A DNA stretch of 64,000 nucleotides, from NCBI GenBank assembly GCA_033026295.1, contig CM065189.1, positions 14,922,203-14,986,202 on the forward strand, given 5' to 3'. The notes beneath the pieces were generated by a model that saw only the letters and a list, made by a program, of their open reading frames with translations, made no database searches and was not told where the DNA came from. The translations under genes and the position numbers were made by a program. Source of the stretch: Channa striata (taxonomy: Eukaryota; Chordata; Actinopteri; Anabantiformes; Channidae). Of the stretch, positions 1-11,345 are shown piece by piece. Position 1 is the stretch's first letter. The number at the start of each line of letters is the position of its first letter.

Positions 1-36
<36 letters not shown>
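1..36. repeat. (AT)n microsatellite
   Basis: Pure AT dinucleotide run at the left edge of the window; it probably continues outside. It abuts the 5' truncation point of the LINE that follows. Confidence 0.95.
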
Positions 37-37
<1 letters not shown>

Positions 38-1352
38 TGTGGAAGACAGCTACAAGTACCTTGGGATCCCGCAGGCAAATGGTAACCACGAAGAGGCCAT
101 AAAGGAAAACAGCGACCACCAAGTACCTCCAGAGAGTAAGGCAAGTCCTGAGAAGTCAGCTGAATGGGAAGAACAAGGTCCGGGCGATCAACACCTACGC
201 CCTCCCGGTCATCAGGTACCCAGCTGGCATAATAAGCTGGCCAAAGGAGGAGATGGAAGCCACTGACATCAAGACAAGGAAGCTCCTTACAATGCATGGA
301 GGGTTTCACCCCAAATCCAGCACCCTGAGACTGTACGCTAAGCGCAAGGAAGGAGGCCGAGGACTAGTGAGCGTCAGAGCCACTATCCAGGATGAAACAA
401 CTAAGCTCCGTGAATACATCAGGAAGATGGCCCCAAATGATGACGTGCTTAGTGAATACCTCAGGCAGCAGAAACCAGAGGAGGAACAAGGACAGGAAGA
501 GCAGGATCCATCATGGAAGGACAAACCCCTGCACGGTATGTATCACCGGCAGATAGAAGAAGTGGCTGACATTGAAAAATCCTACCAGTGGCTGGACAAA
601 GCTGGACTGAAAGACAGCACAGAGGCACTAATCCTAGCAGCACAGGAGCAGGCTCTGAGAACAAGATCAATAGAGGCTGGGATCTACCATACCAGGCAAG
701 ACCCCAGGTGCAGGCTGTGCAAAGATGCCCCTGAGACAATCCAGCACATAACAGCGGGGTGCAAGATGCTAGCAGGCAGGGCATACATGGAACGCCATAA
801 CCAAGTGGCTGGCATAGTACACAGGAACATCTGTGCCGAGTACGGACTGGAAGTCCCGGTCACGATGGGACACACCTCCAAAGGTGGTTGAGAATGACAG
901 AGCTAAGATCCTGTGGGACTTCCAGATACAGACTGACAAACTGGTAATGGCCAACCAACCGGACATAGTAGTTGTGGACAAACAGGAGAACAAGGCTGTA
1001 GTGATAGATGTAGCAATCCCGAGCGATAGCAACATCAGGAAGAAGGAACACGAGAAACTTGAGAAATACCAAGGGCTGAAAGAGGAGATAGAAAAGATGT
1101 GGAAGGTGAAGGCACAAGTGGTGCCCGTGGTGATAGGAACCCTGGGGGCTGTGACCCCCAAACTGGGAGAGTGGCTCCAGCAGATCCCAGGAACAACATC
1201 TGAGATCTCTGTCCAGAAGAGCGCAGTCCTAGGAACAGCTAAGATACTGCGCAGGACCCTCAAGCTCCCAGGCCTCTGGTAGAGGACCCGAGCTTGAAGG
1301 AAGAAGTAAGACCGCCCCAAAGAGAAGGGGCGAGTGGGGAATTTTTTTTTTT
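37..1352 (+). mobile_element. 5'-truncated RLE-type LINE (R4/Dong/Rex6-like), 3' part of the ORF
   Basis: This is the C-terminal part of a non-LTR retrotransposon polyprotein: the end of the reverse transcriptase, a Cys/His cluster and a restriction-like endonuclease. The best frame runs 253-891 and continues in another frame at 833-1282. A short first frame (39-266) shows the RT-end motif YKYLGIP. The Cys/His cluster (CRLC, then H and C) lies near 709-770. A PDIVVVD then IDVAIP pattern near 958-1022 fits the PD-(D/E)xK nuclease core. At least two frameshifts, one near 110-130 and one near 855-865, break the frame, so it is dead. The 3' end is followed by a T/TA tract. Assignment to the R4/Dong/Rex6 group is from recognition of the C-terminal sequence; the clade needs a search. 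Confidence 0.8.
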
Positions 1353-1376
1353 TATATATATATATATATATATACA
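1353..1376. repeat. (TA)n microsatellite at the LINE 3' end
   Basis: A run of T passes into about 11 TA units directly after the LINE 3' UTR. It mirrors the AT run at positions 1-36. Confidence 0.9.
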
Positions 1377-2100
1377 TACTTTGGCATAAATAAATTCACG
1401 TGGCTAGGGTTTGAATGACGATATATGACTCAAGGGCATATGCCACAGTCTTAGTCTGACAAACCCAAAGCCTTAACATGTAAATCATCCACCCCGGGTC
1501 TTGACTACATAAAACAGAGGATTTAACCGTGTATTATAGTTTGAATAGGAATAGCACCCACTGGGGACCACATAATATTACAATCATAATTTTGGTTACA
1601 TATAGAATAGCCCCCCTTTGGAGTACATGGGAAAAATTCCAAACTTGTAGCATCCTCAAAAACTTAACTTTTCACAGTCATGCTCTCATCCAATCAGGAA
1701 AGAGCTTTTCTGAACACACCCATGGTAAGCAACCACCAAGACAGAAGGGGGTTGTTTGGACCAATCAAATTACAGTCCAATTAAATCTCCAACAGCAATA
1801 ATGACGCCATTACTCCACTCAACATCCTTAGTCACTGTTCTGGAATTGGCTAGGATTTCTAAGAGGCTCATTTCGTAACATCAGGACCATGGGAAGAAAT
1901 CCAGAAATATTAGTTTTTTTCTTCGAAAACTAATACTTTCTACTTCGATATAGTTCGCCCTTTATTTATTGTTTTTTCTTTAGATAAGATCTGGGTAGAC
2001 AGACATGTGTTTAGCATAGAGGAGATCATGGCTGAGGTAGCAGGGGCTCTCGGGCTAGCTGGGGGTTGGCACCTAGCAATGCCAACAACTGACCTGGTTG
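1377..2100. other. Intergenic, no gene recognised
   Basis: AT-rich unique-looking sequence with a few short open frames without codon bias or recognisable motif. I see no RNA gene or clear regulatory element. Confidence 0.6.
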
Positions 2101-2578
2101 TTGTCGTGGGTTATGCTCCACCACCAGGAATACTCTCCCCGGTGGTTACTATAGGTAATCTTATAGAATGGGTACCTGTGAGGACCTGAGTGGCGGCAAC
2201 TCATAACAGGTTTGAGTAACCTAACGATGGCAACAGCTGACTTGGTGTACTGATACAGTGACACACCCTGGGACTTGATCGACCCCAGCGAGGCCATCCT
2301 CAGGTGAGGGTGTCTAGTGGTAAGGGGCCGAAACACCTGTTGTCGTGGGTTATGCTCCACCACCAGGAATACTCTCCCCGGTGGTTACTATAGGTAATCT
2401 TATAGAATGGGTACCTGTGAGGACCTGAGTGGCGGCAACTCATAACAGGTTTGAGTAACCTAACGATGGCAACAGCTGACTTGGTGTACTGATACAGTGA
2501 CACACCCTGGGACTTGATCGACCCCAGCGAGGCCATCCTCAGGTGAGGGTGTCTAGTGGTAAGGGGCCGAAACACCTG
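2101..2578. repeat. Perfect tandem duplication, 2 x 239 bp
   Basis: The block 2101-2339 is followed immediately by an apparently identical block 2340-2578. Both begin TTGTCGTGGG and end GAAACACCTG. The second half of each unit is related to the leader-like sequence near 9640-9710 and 3641-3745, so the unit straddles the edge of a Gypsy-type relic. The lack of differences by eye suggests a recent duplication, or an assembly artefact. Confidence 0.9.
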
Positions 2579-3600
2579 ATGATCCTGAGGTACACTACTA
2601 ATGAGGTGTCTGTGAAATTATACTATCTCATAAATAGGTTGCCAAACCAAAAACTTGCCAACCAAAGGGTTGATGTCGAGTTGTGTTAAACCAGTTAGCT
2701 CCACGCAGGGTTGCGACGTTCCGGCTATTTAAGGTAACTCAGTCCAACCGCTCAGTTACGGAGTACGTCATTGAGTTCTGTGCACTAGCTGCCTCAAAGA
2801 TATAGACCAAAGACACACTTTTTGACAAGTTTTATTTGGAGTTAAGAAGACCACCTTAAAGATGAAATGGCAGCACGCCGCTTGCCCTTCTCTCTTCACG
2901 ATCTACTAGAATCGACAACCGCTTTTGACCAGCAAATTCTGGAACAACAGGTGGAGACGGACAAGTACTCAAGGCTACACTCACTCCTATCCACCTGCCC
3001 TCCAACTGACTGCACACCAGAAAACCTATGAGGAGTCCATGCATGTGAGGCGGTCCAAGGTGTCCGCCACTGAACACCAAGGTTGCCTAGTTGGGGACCT
3101 TTGTTTCTGCTGTGGGGGTCTGGGACACAGGGCACACACATGTCCATTAAAGGACAAGGCTCTTCAGCTGTGTGAGAGGCGCTCCCTAATTACACCCACC
3201 TTCCGTGCCTTCCTCATTGGGCCTACTCCTTCCCAGAACTGTTCAACTTTTGTGGACTGCAGATTGGCGGCACATTTTATGAACTATGACGCTGGTTCAA
3301 GCCCTAGGAGTGGGGATAGAGAGACTTCCCAAGGAGTTAAAGGTAAAAACACTAGACAATCGTATTTCACATCATATTGCGTTCTGAACCACAGCAATTT
3401 AAAACTCATAGTGGCAGCTTTCATGAACAGTGCGTGTTTTACATTTATGACTCCTCTCCTGCCGGGTTATGCTTGGCTCTCCAAATTTGACCCTCACAAT
3501 AACTGGTCCTCGTTTCTTAATCTTGTCTGGGCAGATTGGTTGTTTGCAACAATGGAGATCGTTAGGTTACTCCAATTTGTTAACCTGAGCAAGTGGTAAG
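2579..3600 (+). mobile_element. Gypsy-type retrotransposon relic: leader, gag zinc knuckle, decayed protease
   Basis: The sequence parallels 9700-10650 along most of its length, so these are two copies of one element. The open frame 2925-3599 contains a perfect CCHC zinc knuckle (C-X2-C-X4-H-X4-C) near 3102-3146, the RNA-binding motif of gag nucleocapsid. Downstream it reads into a degraded aspartic-protease region ending in a GYAWLSKFDPH-like motif. No RT follows. The copy is broken and its ends are not clearly defined. Confidence 0.75.
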
Positions 3601-3640
3601 TATACAGCCTTCACTTTTAAAGCACACGGGATGCAATGAT

Positions 3641-3745
3641 TCAGAACATCATAGACCCCAGCAGGGCCTTTCTCAGGTGAGGGTGTGTAGGGGTAATGGC
3701 CAAAACACCCAATGATCCCAAGGTACACTACTGATGATGTGTCTC
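3641..3745 (+). repeat. Third copy of the Gypsy leader segment
   Basis: This segment (ATAGACCCCAGCAGGGCC onward, through the TACACTACTGATGA stretch) is a diverged copy of the end of the 2101-2578 unit and of 9650-9760. It may mark the second terminal repeat of a small gag-only derivative spanning about 2240-3745. Confidence 0.6.
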
Positions 3746-4739
3746 TCAAACTAAATTAACTGTTAAATTGCTTGTCTGACCAAAAGTACACTAGCCCTGA
3801 CGAGTGTCTTTTCCTAACAATAACCAATCCAAACTAATGCCTGATGCTAAAGACTCTGACACTAATGCTTAAACCACAACTAGCGCTGATCAGTGTCTTT
3901 TGTGTAAAGCTAATCTTAACCAGCTTTGCAAACAGCTGTCTCAGGGTCTCCTTGGGCTGTCTAACTTTAACCTCAACAAAAGCAAATGTCCTCAGTTCAA
4001 ATGTGATTCAATCTGACTCCAAGATAATACCATCTCTCTCTGTACAGCTGTCTCATGGTCTCGTGGGGGCTGCCTCTAACCTTAAAGAAAGATAAGAGAG
4101 AATTTTTTCAACCCAATGACCTACACTACTGGACTGCTGCTCTCCAAACCCCCGTTTCTGCCTTTTTGCAAACATCAACTCCAGAAAAAGAGGAAGACCA
4201 TATGCAGTATGAGGGAACCAGAGTGAAATGTGTTAGCCTGTGACATGCTTTTGACTCTCCACTCCAAACTGCCCAGTGGACGAAGCGGGGAGAGCCATCA
4301 AGATAGATTTATTTCCCCAAACCAGCCTTTGCCTTCAGACAGCCAGTTATTTTGAAAATTTTAAAAAAAGTGCTCTTTAGTCCCCCATAATTCCTTCTCC
4401 TGTTGAACCCCATCCCTTATTTCTTCCTACAGTCCCTTCTCTATAATAGCTGCTACAATGCAGGAAAATAAAAAGTCATTCTAATAAAGAAATGTTTTCT
4501 TCATCCCAAAAATACTTTCATTGGCAAGGGTTGGAATGAAAATATTTTACTCCGCCTTGAACAATCTCGATGCCTATAAGCAAACAAAGTAAAAATTCTT
4601 ATTATAACAATCTATAAAGGATGACAGCTTGAAACTAATGAGTTAACCTATACGTCCCTTGTTACTCCACTGGGAACATAATGGGTAAACCACTACATCA
4701 TGCTTGAGTGATATTTCTTCCCAGTGGGACCTCCAATTG
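3746..4739. other. No gene recognised
   Basis: Short open frames at 3844-4095 and 4055-4243 show no family resemblance and look like chance frames. The segment between the two Gypsy pieces may be decayed retroelement DNA. Confidence 0.5.
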
Positions 4740-5160
4740 CTACACTAAATCTTGGAATTAGGACAAGAACCAGAAAGCAAAACTATTTTCTCTTTTTCTC
4801 CAAACTTCCCAAAACCCAGTATCCAACATATAGATTGTCATGTTCATGAGCATAGTTCAGAGGTGCCAACAGCTGAGGTCTACATAGAAGTACATAACCA
4901 ACCTTATCTCATGAAAGTTGGAGTAGCTCCAGAGCTGCCTTACCCTGTATTACTGGGGATGGACTTTCCCATCCGTTTAGATCTCATTGAAGGGAACAGG
5001 AGCATGTTATGTGCTGTAGTCACTACAGCTAAAGCAAGAGAGGCAACAACCACGCTTGAAGATCCAGGGTTGGTGCAGCCTAGCCCTGCCATTTCCGATT
5101 CCACTGTACTGGATGCCATTTTGCCCAGCACTCTTGGACCTGTGTCCACTAATGCAGATA
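4740..5160 (+). mobile_element. Gypsy aspartic-protease fragment
   Basis: The frame from 4752 has the pattern of a retropepsin C-terminal half: an ELPYPVLLGMDFP motif near 4933-4968 corresponds to the conserved hydrophobic-Gly segment after the catalytic Asp loop. The catalytic DSG itself is not visible here. It is probably the same element as the RT fragment at 7630, split by the minus-strand insertion between them. Confidence 0.65.
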
Positions 5161-5499
5161 TGCCTATTGAGGCAGTGTTGAGGCGTCGACGTGAGAAGCC
5201 CTCCGGGGGCAGGGCAGGCCGCCGAGCTGGGGGCCGGCGTCGACAAGAGAAGCCCTCCGGAGACCAGGCAGGTCAGTGACGTCGGCTGAACCCCTCTGGT
5301 GGTCAAACCAGATGAGACCCCCGCGCCGGACGGGCTGCGAGCAACCTCGGCGCAGGACCTGGCGCCGAACGAGCTGCTGCTGACCTTGACGAGTCGCAGA
5401 CTTCCCCTGCGAAACAGGAACTGGACAAGCCGCAGACGACCCCTGCTTAGAAACAGGAACTGGTGCGGGGTCTGTGCAGTCCACCTCCCCCCTGGGAAT

Positions 5500-5730
5500 G
5501 ACCTCGCAGCCAGGACCAGGACCGCAGTCGACGGCCCCCGTGGAAACAGGACCAGGTGCGGGACCGTAGTCGATGGCCCCCGTGGAAACAGGACCAGGAG
5601 TGGGACCACAGTCAACGGCCCCCATGGAAACAGGACGAGGGACAGGTGTGGGACCGGTGCAGTCAACCACCTCCTTGGTACCAGAACCAAGAACAGGTGC
5701 GGGAGTGCAGCCAATGGCCCCCGTGGAAAC
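5500..5730 (-). repeat. Tandem repeat, about 48-bp unit, coding for a GPVSTGA-type peptide repeat
   Basis: Units built around CCCCCGTGGAAACAGGACC recur about every 48 bases. On the minus strand they read GPVSTGA followed by DxGPxP, about 16 residues per unit, within the open frame 5748-5164. A unit length divisible by three has kept the frame open. Confidence 0.75.
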
Positions 5731-6872
5731 AGGACAATGCAGGATCACTGGTGAACGTGAGGCTGAGGTATGAGCAGGACCGGAACAGGAGCATCAGCGG
5801 GTTCTGGTAGGTGGTTAAGAGACTCGGAGAAAACCTCCGTGTCAGGAGAATAGTTGGCTGGCTCCGGAACAGGTGGTTGAAGAAGGGCAGAAATATCCCT
5901 CCTAAAAGCGCTTACGCCTTTCCAGACCCGGTGTGCCCTGGGCAGATCCAGCAACCAGGGTCTGGAAAGAGGCCCTCCAACTGGCCAGCTGCTGCACAGT
6001 GAGCCTCAAGGTCTCCTGGAGTGACCGTTGTCTCCCAAAGTTTTAATAGTAACTGACATAGAATAGGGCATTGCTGGCGATGGGTAGAGTCCAGAACAAG
6101 GTCCGCTGGCAGTGGGGAAGGAGAATGAGTCTCGGAAATTGAGTCATAGGGAGGCTGAGGGCTGGGAGACCTCGGGTGGTGGGACTTACGGCATCTGGCT
6201 GGTCGTTTCCTGAGTGTGGAGGTGCTGTTGGGCTGTGGCTCAGAGACAATGGGAACAGAGGAAAGCTGCGGAGACGGGCCAGCAGGAGCATGAACTGGAG
6301 CAGGAGAAGGAGGTGGTGACTTGGTCTCAATGATTCTGGGTAAAGGGGCAGACTCTGGTGTACTGTTAGTAGACCTGAGCACTGGGGAAAGCAGGGTATC
6401 TGAGGAACTCAATGCAGGTCTCATAACTGGACGAAGAGGTGCAGAAACAGGAACATTAACAGAACCAGGTGAAACGTGGACTGACTCAGGGACAGGAGAA
6501 CAGGTGACTGTAGCTGGGACTAGTGGGCATGGGGTGCGAGTGCCACGGCTCCCATGACATTTTTGTAGACTGTTTTTACTTGGTGGAACACTGGGGTGTA
6601 TGTGGGGGTTCAGAATTGGCATTTCTGAATCCTGATCTGATGGAGAGAAAAAGAAGTCCGAGGCCTGTGCCGTTAACTCCCTCCATATGTCTTTTGCCTC
6701 CAACGGACTTAGGAAGACTGGGTCAGAATCCAGAACCGTCTGGGAGGGTGACATGGACAGTATTCCAGAGGTGAGGGATGGAGGTTGCTGGCGAGGGAGA
6801 TTATTGGGATGTGGTTTCATGGTGATTCTACCTCCCGTGTCCTGGGGACCCAATTATCTGGCCAGATCGTAC

Positions 6873-7629
6873 TGTCAGAAATGTGTTTTTCTTTGGACCC
6901 AAAAGTACAGGACACAGGAGGAAGATTGTGAACGTTTATTGATAATAGAATAAATACTGTGAATGATCAGGGTGAGTCGTGGCAGTAGACGGCTAGAGGG
7001 GGGAGTCGTGGCAGTAGACGGCTAGAGGGGGGAGTCGTGGCAGAAGACGGCTTGAGGGGGGAGTCGTGGCAGTAGATGGCTTGAGGGGGAGTCGTGGCAG
7101 TAGACGGCTTGAAGGTGAGACGTGGCAGAAGACGGCCTGAGGGGGGAGTCGTGGCAGAAGACGGCTTGAAGGTGAGTGGTGGCTGTGTAGGCTGGTTACC
7201 AGAGGGATGGCTTGTAGGTGCGTGGTGGAAGAAGTCCGGTGTGGCAAGGCTGTGCGGGCAGGTTGACTGAGGGACAGGCAGACAGTAAGTCCAAACATGA
7301 AATAATCCAGCGTGGTTAGAGAGGTTCCTGGGGAACTTGAGAGGAGTCAAAAAGCGAGCAAGCAGAGTAAGTCCAAACATGAAAATCCGGTGTGGCGAGA
7401 AAACTTCCTGGAGGCTGCAAGGTCGCCGTGTGGAAAGACAATCTGGCAGCAAGCTGTGGTGAAATCCGAGAATAAGTAGACAGGAGGACACAGGTGAAAC
7501 CAATTGAGGTCAATTAGAAGTGGTGAAGTTGGCAGAGTAATTGTAGGGCAGGACAATGATGTGGAGAAAAACGGGTGACAAAATAAGAGTCCAAGGGAGG
7601 AAGTGGAACTGAGGGACTAAGTCATGACA
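6873..7629 (-). repeat. LTR of the minus-strand Gypsy
   Basis: Minus-strand sequence starts TGTCATGACTTAG at 7629 and ends TTCTGACA at 6873, the TG...CA termini of an LTR of about 757 bp. A short TCTGGCCA-containing segment follows, as it does next to the LTR near 27020, which suggests an equivalent priming site. The second LTR of this element is not found in the window. Confidence 0.6.
6966..7180. repeat. Minisatellite, about 27-bp unit, inside the LTR
   Basis: Seven to eight imperfect copies of a unit with GAGTCGTGGCAGTAGACGGC followed by TTGAGGGGG or similar. Units vary by single substitutions (AGTAGA/AGAAGA) and small length changes in the G tract. Confidence 0.9.
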
Positions 7630-8457
7630 CATGCCCAGGGTTGATGATTTGATTGAGAGACTTGGAAGTGCGAATTACATCAGTACCCTGGATTTATGCA
7701 AAGTATATTGGCAGGATCCACTTACAGAAGAGAGCAAAGAAATAACAGCTTTTCGATATCCTTTTGGACACTTCCAGTTCACGGTGCTTCCATTCGGCTT
7801 GCATGGAGCTCCAGCAACATTCCAAAGGTTGATGGACAAGCTGCTGGTGGGTACGGAAACTTATGCAGCAGCTTATCTCGATGATGTTGTGGTCTACAGT
7901 ACGTGCTGGGAGGACCTCTTGGTGCACCTACAAGAGGTGCTATACCGCATTAAGGATGCAGGTCTTACCATCCGTCCTGATAAGTGTGCCCTTGCCAAGC
8001 AGGAATCAAAGTATCTGGGATTTTTGCTGGGTAAGGGAATGATCCGTCCTCAAGTGGGTAAGGTGGATGCCATCATGGCTGCAGAGAGACCGAAAACTAA
8101 GTCACAAGTGAAGTTTTTCTTAGGCTTGGTGGGATGGTACAGAAGGTTCATTTCTTGATTTTCCACACTCTCAGTTCCTCTGATGAACCTGACAAAGAAA
8201 AACCAGCCCAATAAAGTTCAGTGGACTGATGCATGTGAGGAGGCATTTCAAGCCTTGAAAGCAGCACTGTGCAGGGAACCTGTGTTGAAAAGCCTGGACC
8301 AAAGCCTGAAGAATATGATAGACACTATAACAAGATGGTTTCTTGCCATGCATCCTTTTGATATTGATGTCCTCTACAGAAGTGGAAAAGAGAACTGTAT
8401 AGCTTATTACCTCTCTAGGACGCCACATGTGTCGTCTTTAGGGGAGGGAGGGGGAAA
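7630..8457 (+). mobile_element. Gypsy reverse transcriptase / RNase H fragment
   Basis: The open frame 7631-8158 is a Ty3/Gypsy RT: FGLHGAPATFQRLMD near 7795-7840 and the catalytic YLDD at about 7874-7885, followed by the thumb KYLGF and FFLGLVGWYRRFI. A stop follows at 8156-8158. The frame at 8183-8485 holds the start of the RT-RNase H connection (VQWTDACEEAFQALK) fused to an RNase H end (VLYRSGKEN), so most of RNase H is deleted. Integrase is absent. A purine-rich tract (about 8441-8457) precedes the LTR. RT N-terminal sequence is missing on the left. Confidence 0.85.
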
Positions 8458-9260
8458 TGTCATGGGGCTAGCCCATGCCCAGTAGAGAGTAGGTGCAGAT
8501 GTGTTATCATACTAATATTGCCACTTCTATTCATTTAACCATCTAGCCGGCAAAGTAGAGTTGTTGATTTGGCTGTATGGACAACGCACCCTGTTCTCAT
8601 ATCCTCCAAAAACCAATGTCACTGTGATACTTACCCAATGTTGTGTATGCTCCACTACATCTGCCAATAGCTCACAGGTCACACTGTCAAACAGGAAGTG
8701 TGAGGGGTGAAGGGTCTTTGTAGAAGGGGTGAAATGGGTTGTACCATCCAGGTGGGAAGTAAAGGGGGAGTTTTACGATTGTGGGAGGAAATTGTCCTAA
8801 AAGTACCCTTAATAACATTTTATGTTAACCTTCCTATTTGGGGTAAAATAGAATTAAGACATGTATACTGTTTTGAAAGAAGAGATATTATAGTGTATCT
8901 TAATTGGTAGTAATTGGTTGTGTTAATCAGTAATGGTTGTCTTCATAGGAGGGGCTTCAGGTAAATAAGGCCTGAGGTAGAAGCTCCTGGGGGTTTTTTT
9001 GTTCATTGCAGTTAAGATGGGGATCTGCTGCTAGCTTGCTCATTAGCAATGAGCCTAGCATAGTTTTTCATTTGTTTATTTTTCATTTTTATTATTTATT
9101 TTTTCCAGTTTGTTTTTTTTTATTTTTGTATATAATTTTTCCCACTTATTCACAAAACCACTTTGAACTGCAGATTGATGGGTGTCACTGTAAATAAATT
9201 CCACATTGAATGAACAATACTCCTGCCTCTCTGCGTGTATGTCTACCACCACTTGGCTAA
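8458..9260 (+). repeat. 3' LTR of the plus-strand Gypsy (right end approximate)
   Basis: It starts TGTCATGGGGCTAG directly after a purine tract, as expected after a polypurine primer. It contains an AATAAA at about 9193-9198 followed by a pyrimidine-rich end. A related organisation is seen at about 33.6-33.8 kb. The exact 3' end is not resolved. Confidence 0.55.
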
Positions 9261-9640
9261 CCCTTAAATAGATACTGAAAGACTTGTCTTAATCTCTAAT
9301 CTTAATTTACACCACCCATACCTCTCAAGCAACAATAAAATAAATTTGTTAATTAACACTATGAGCTAGAATGGTGAAAAACATAGGGTACTTGACAAAA
9401 CTCACTTTTGTGCTGATACTCAGAATGTTCTTTGGAACCTCTGTGGTCACAAGAAGGAGGTGAAGGATGTGAAGGAGTTTTTCTGTTGAGCTGCGAAGGA
9501 AGCTGTTGCTGGAGTCCCTACATCAGAATCAGAAATCAGTTTACTGCCAGGCACAGTTAAGTACAAAGCCAGTACTAGAAATGTGTCTAGGTGTCAGGTG
9601 CAAACAAAAAATCTACAGAAAAAAGTTTATCTGCAAAGAC
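9261..9640. other. No gene recognised
   Basis: AT-rich sequence between two retroelement pieces; no frame or motif supports a gene. Confidence 0.5.
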
Positions 9641-11060
9641 ACACCCTGGGACTTGATCAATCCCAGCGGGGCCTTCCTCAGCTGAGGGTGTCCAGTGGTA
9701 ATGACCAAAATACCCGGTGATCCTGAGGTACACTACTGATGAGGTGTCTGTGAAACTATACCATCTCTTGAATAGGTTGCCGAACTAAAACCTTGCCAAC
9801 CAAAGAGTTTACGTATGTGTTTAACCCGTTAGCCCCACACAGGGTTGCGATGTCCCAGCTATTTAAGCTAACTCAGTCCAACTGCTCAGGTATGAGGTAG
9901 GCATTTGAGTTCCGTGCACTAGCTGCCTCAACAACATCGACCGAAGATACACTTTTTTAAGAAGTTATATGAGGGATTAGCAGGCCACTTTAAAGATGAA
10001 ATGCAGCACGCCGCTTGCCCTTTTCACTACACGATCACGACTGCTATTGACCAGCGAATTCTGGAACGACAGGTGGAGCATCGATAGAGACGGACAAGTA
10101 CGCTACACTCACTGCTATCCAGCTGCCCTCCAACTGACTGCAGACCAGAAAACCCTTGGTGAGAAGCCCATGCAGGTGGGGGGGTCCAAGCAACCAGCAA
10201 ACACCAACGTTGCCTAGTTGGGGGCCTTTGTCTCAACTGTGGGGATTCGGGAAACAGGGCACGAACTTTTTTGCCCATTAAACGACAAGGCTCTTCAGCT
10301 GGGGGGGTGCTGATGAGTCATTAGGTCCACTATAACCTCCCAATCTTAAACTTCCTTCCGTGCCTTCCTCCTTGGGCCTACGTGTTCCCAGAACTGTTCT
10401 GCTTTTGTGGAGTCCAGTGCAGAGGCAATTTTTATGCATATGACGCTGGTTTGAGTCCTAGGAGTGGGGATAGAAAGACTTCCCATAGAGTTAAAGGTAA
10501 AGACACTATCTTCTGCACCGCACCAGTTAAAATCTCAGTGGCAACCATCAAGAACAGTGTGTGTTTTACATTTATAACTCTGTGGAAACTCCTCTTCTGC
10601 TGGGTTACCCTTGGTTGTCCAAACATGACCCTCACAGTAATTGGTCCTCAAGCATCATAATGGGTTGGAGCACTTACTGCCCAGCTAACTTTTTACGTGA
10701 TGCCTGTGGTCGCTCTCCTAACAATAGTGAAAAGTCTAAGAATCCTATTGACTTGATTATTGTGCCAAGTTCTTACCATGATTTAGCAGAGGTGTTCAGC
10801 AAGGCACGGGCTACTTCATTACCTCCTCACAGGCCTTATGATTGATCCATCAATCATCTCAGAGAGACATGTCTCTCTGAGAGCAGGTATTATCCGACCC
10901 TCTTTCTTTTTCTTTATTTGCAAGAAGGGTGGGGGGCTGAGGCCTTGTATTGACTATGTATTGATTACCAAGCTGGATCATTGCAATGCCTACCATCTGG
11001 TCCTTATAAGAGAGGGCAGTTTTCAATACCCCCATAGCCACTATCACTTAACAAGACACA
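9641..11060 (+). mobile_element. Gypsy relic, second copy: leader, gag piece, protease and RT fragments
   Basis: The part from 9641 to about 10650 parallels 2500-3540. The protease end is better preserved here: a PLLLGYPWLSKHDPH motif at about 10585-10630. A linker (SYHDLAEVFSKA, PPHRPYD) at 10770-10845 and a piece of RT with GGLRPCIDY and NAYHLV motifs near 10925-11005 follow. The RT is internally deleted between those motifs, and frames change several times. The element is inactive. Confidence 0.8.
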
Positions 11061-11214
11061 GGAGATACTAATAAACTAAGACAAACTAACAATTGCTAAA
11101 CTAACAAAGGTTTGTGGTCTGGGAATGGACAGGAATGGGAAATGCAGAACGGAGTAAAAGGAAGATACACTAACAAATAATATAACCAAAAGCAGTCCTT
11201 ATAAACATGTGTGA

Positions 11215-11345
11215 ATAACAACAACAACAAAAATAATACTAATAATAATAATAACAATAATAATTTTTATTTATAGACGCCTTTCATGACACTTAAGGTC
11301 GCTGTGCAAAATAAAACTAAAAATAAAATAAAAAGAAGATAAGGA
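11215..11345. repeat. (AAC/AAT)n-rich tract with dispersed-repeat tail
   Basis: Trinucleotide runs of AAC and AAT at 11215-11262 lead into TTTTTATTTATAGACGCCTT, which I recognise as a common fish dispersed-repeat end. Confidence 0.6.

Larger units (their letters stand above)
5160..7629 (-). mobile_element. Minus-strand Gypsy fragment (LTR + leader/gag-like P/S/T-rich region) inserted in another Gypsy
   Basis: Read on the minus strand it begins with an LTR at 7629 (TGTCATGAC), leaves the LTR near 6873 (CTGACA), and then has a long open frame 6853-5912 that is very rich in Pro, Ser and Thr. It continues in other frames to about 5160 through a tandem repeat region. A gag-like helical segment (LTVQQLASWRASF) lies near 5940-6010. 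No pol domain is present. The left border near 5160 is approximate. The host element has lost sequence between its protease and RT at this site, so the insertion was accompanied or followed by a deletion. Confidence 0.6.

Noticed and set aside
769..1377. Minus-strand 202-residue open frame
   Set aside because: Antisense shadow of the LINE endonuclease frame; its end reads through the TA microsatellite.
5007..5714. Minus-strand 235-residue open frame
   Set aside because: Out of register with the GPVSTGA repeat frame and stays open only because the repeat unit is a multiple of three.
6966..7180. CRISPR-like array
   Set aside because: Units are contiguous without unique spacers, in an animal genome and inside an LTR; it is a minisatellite.
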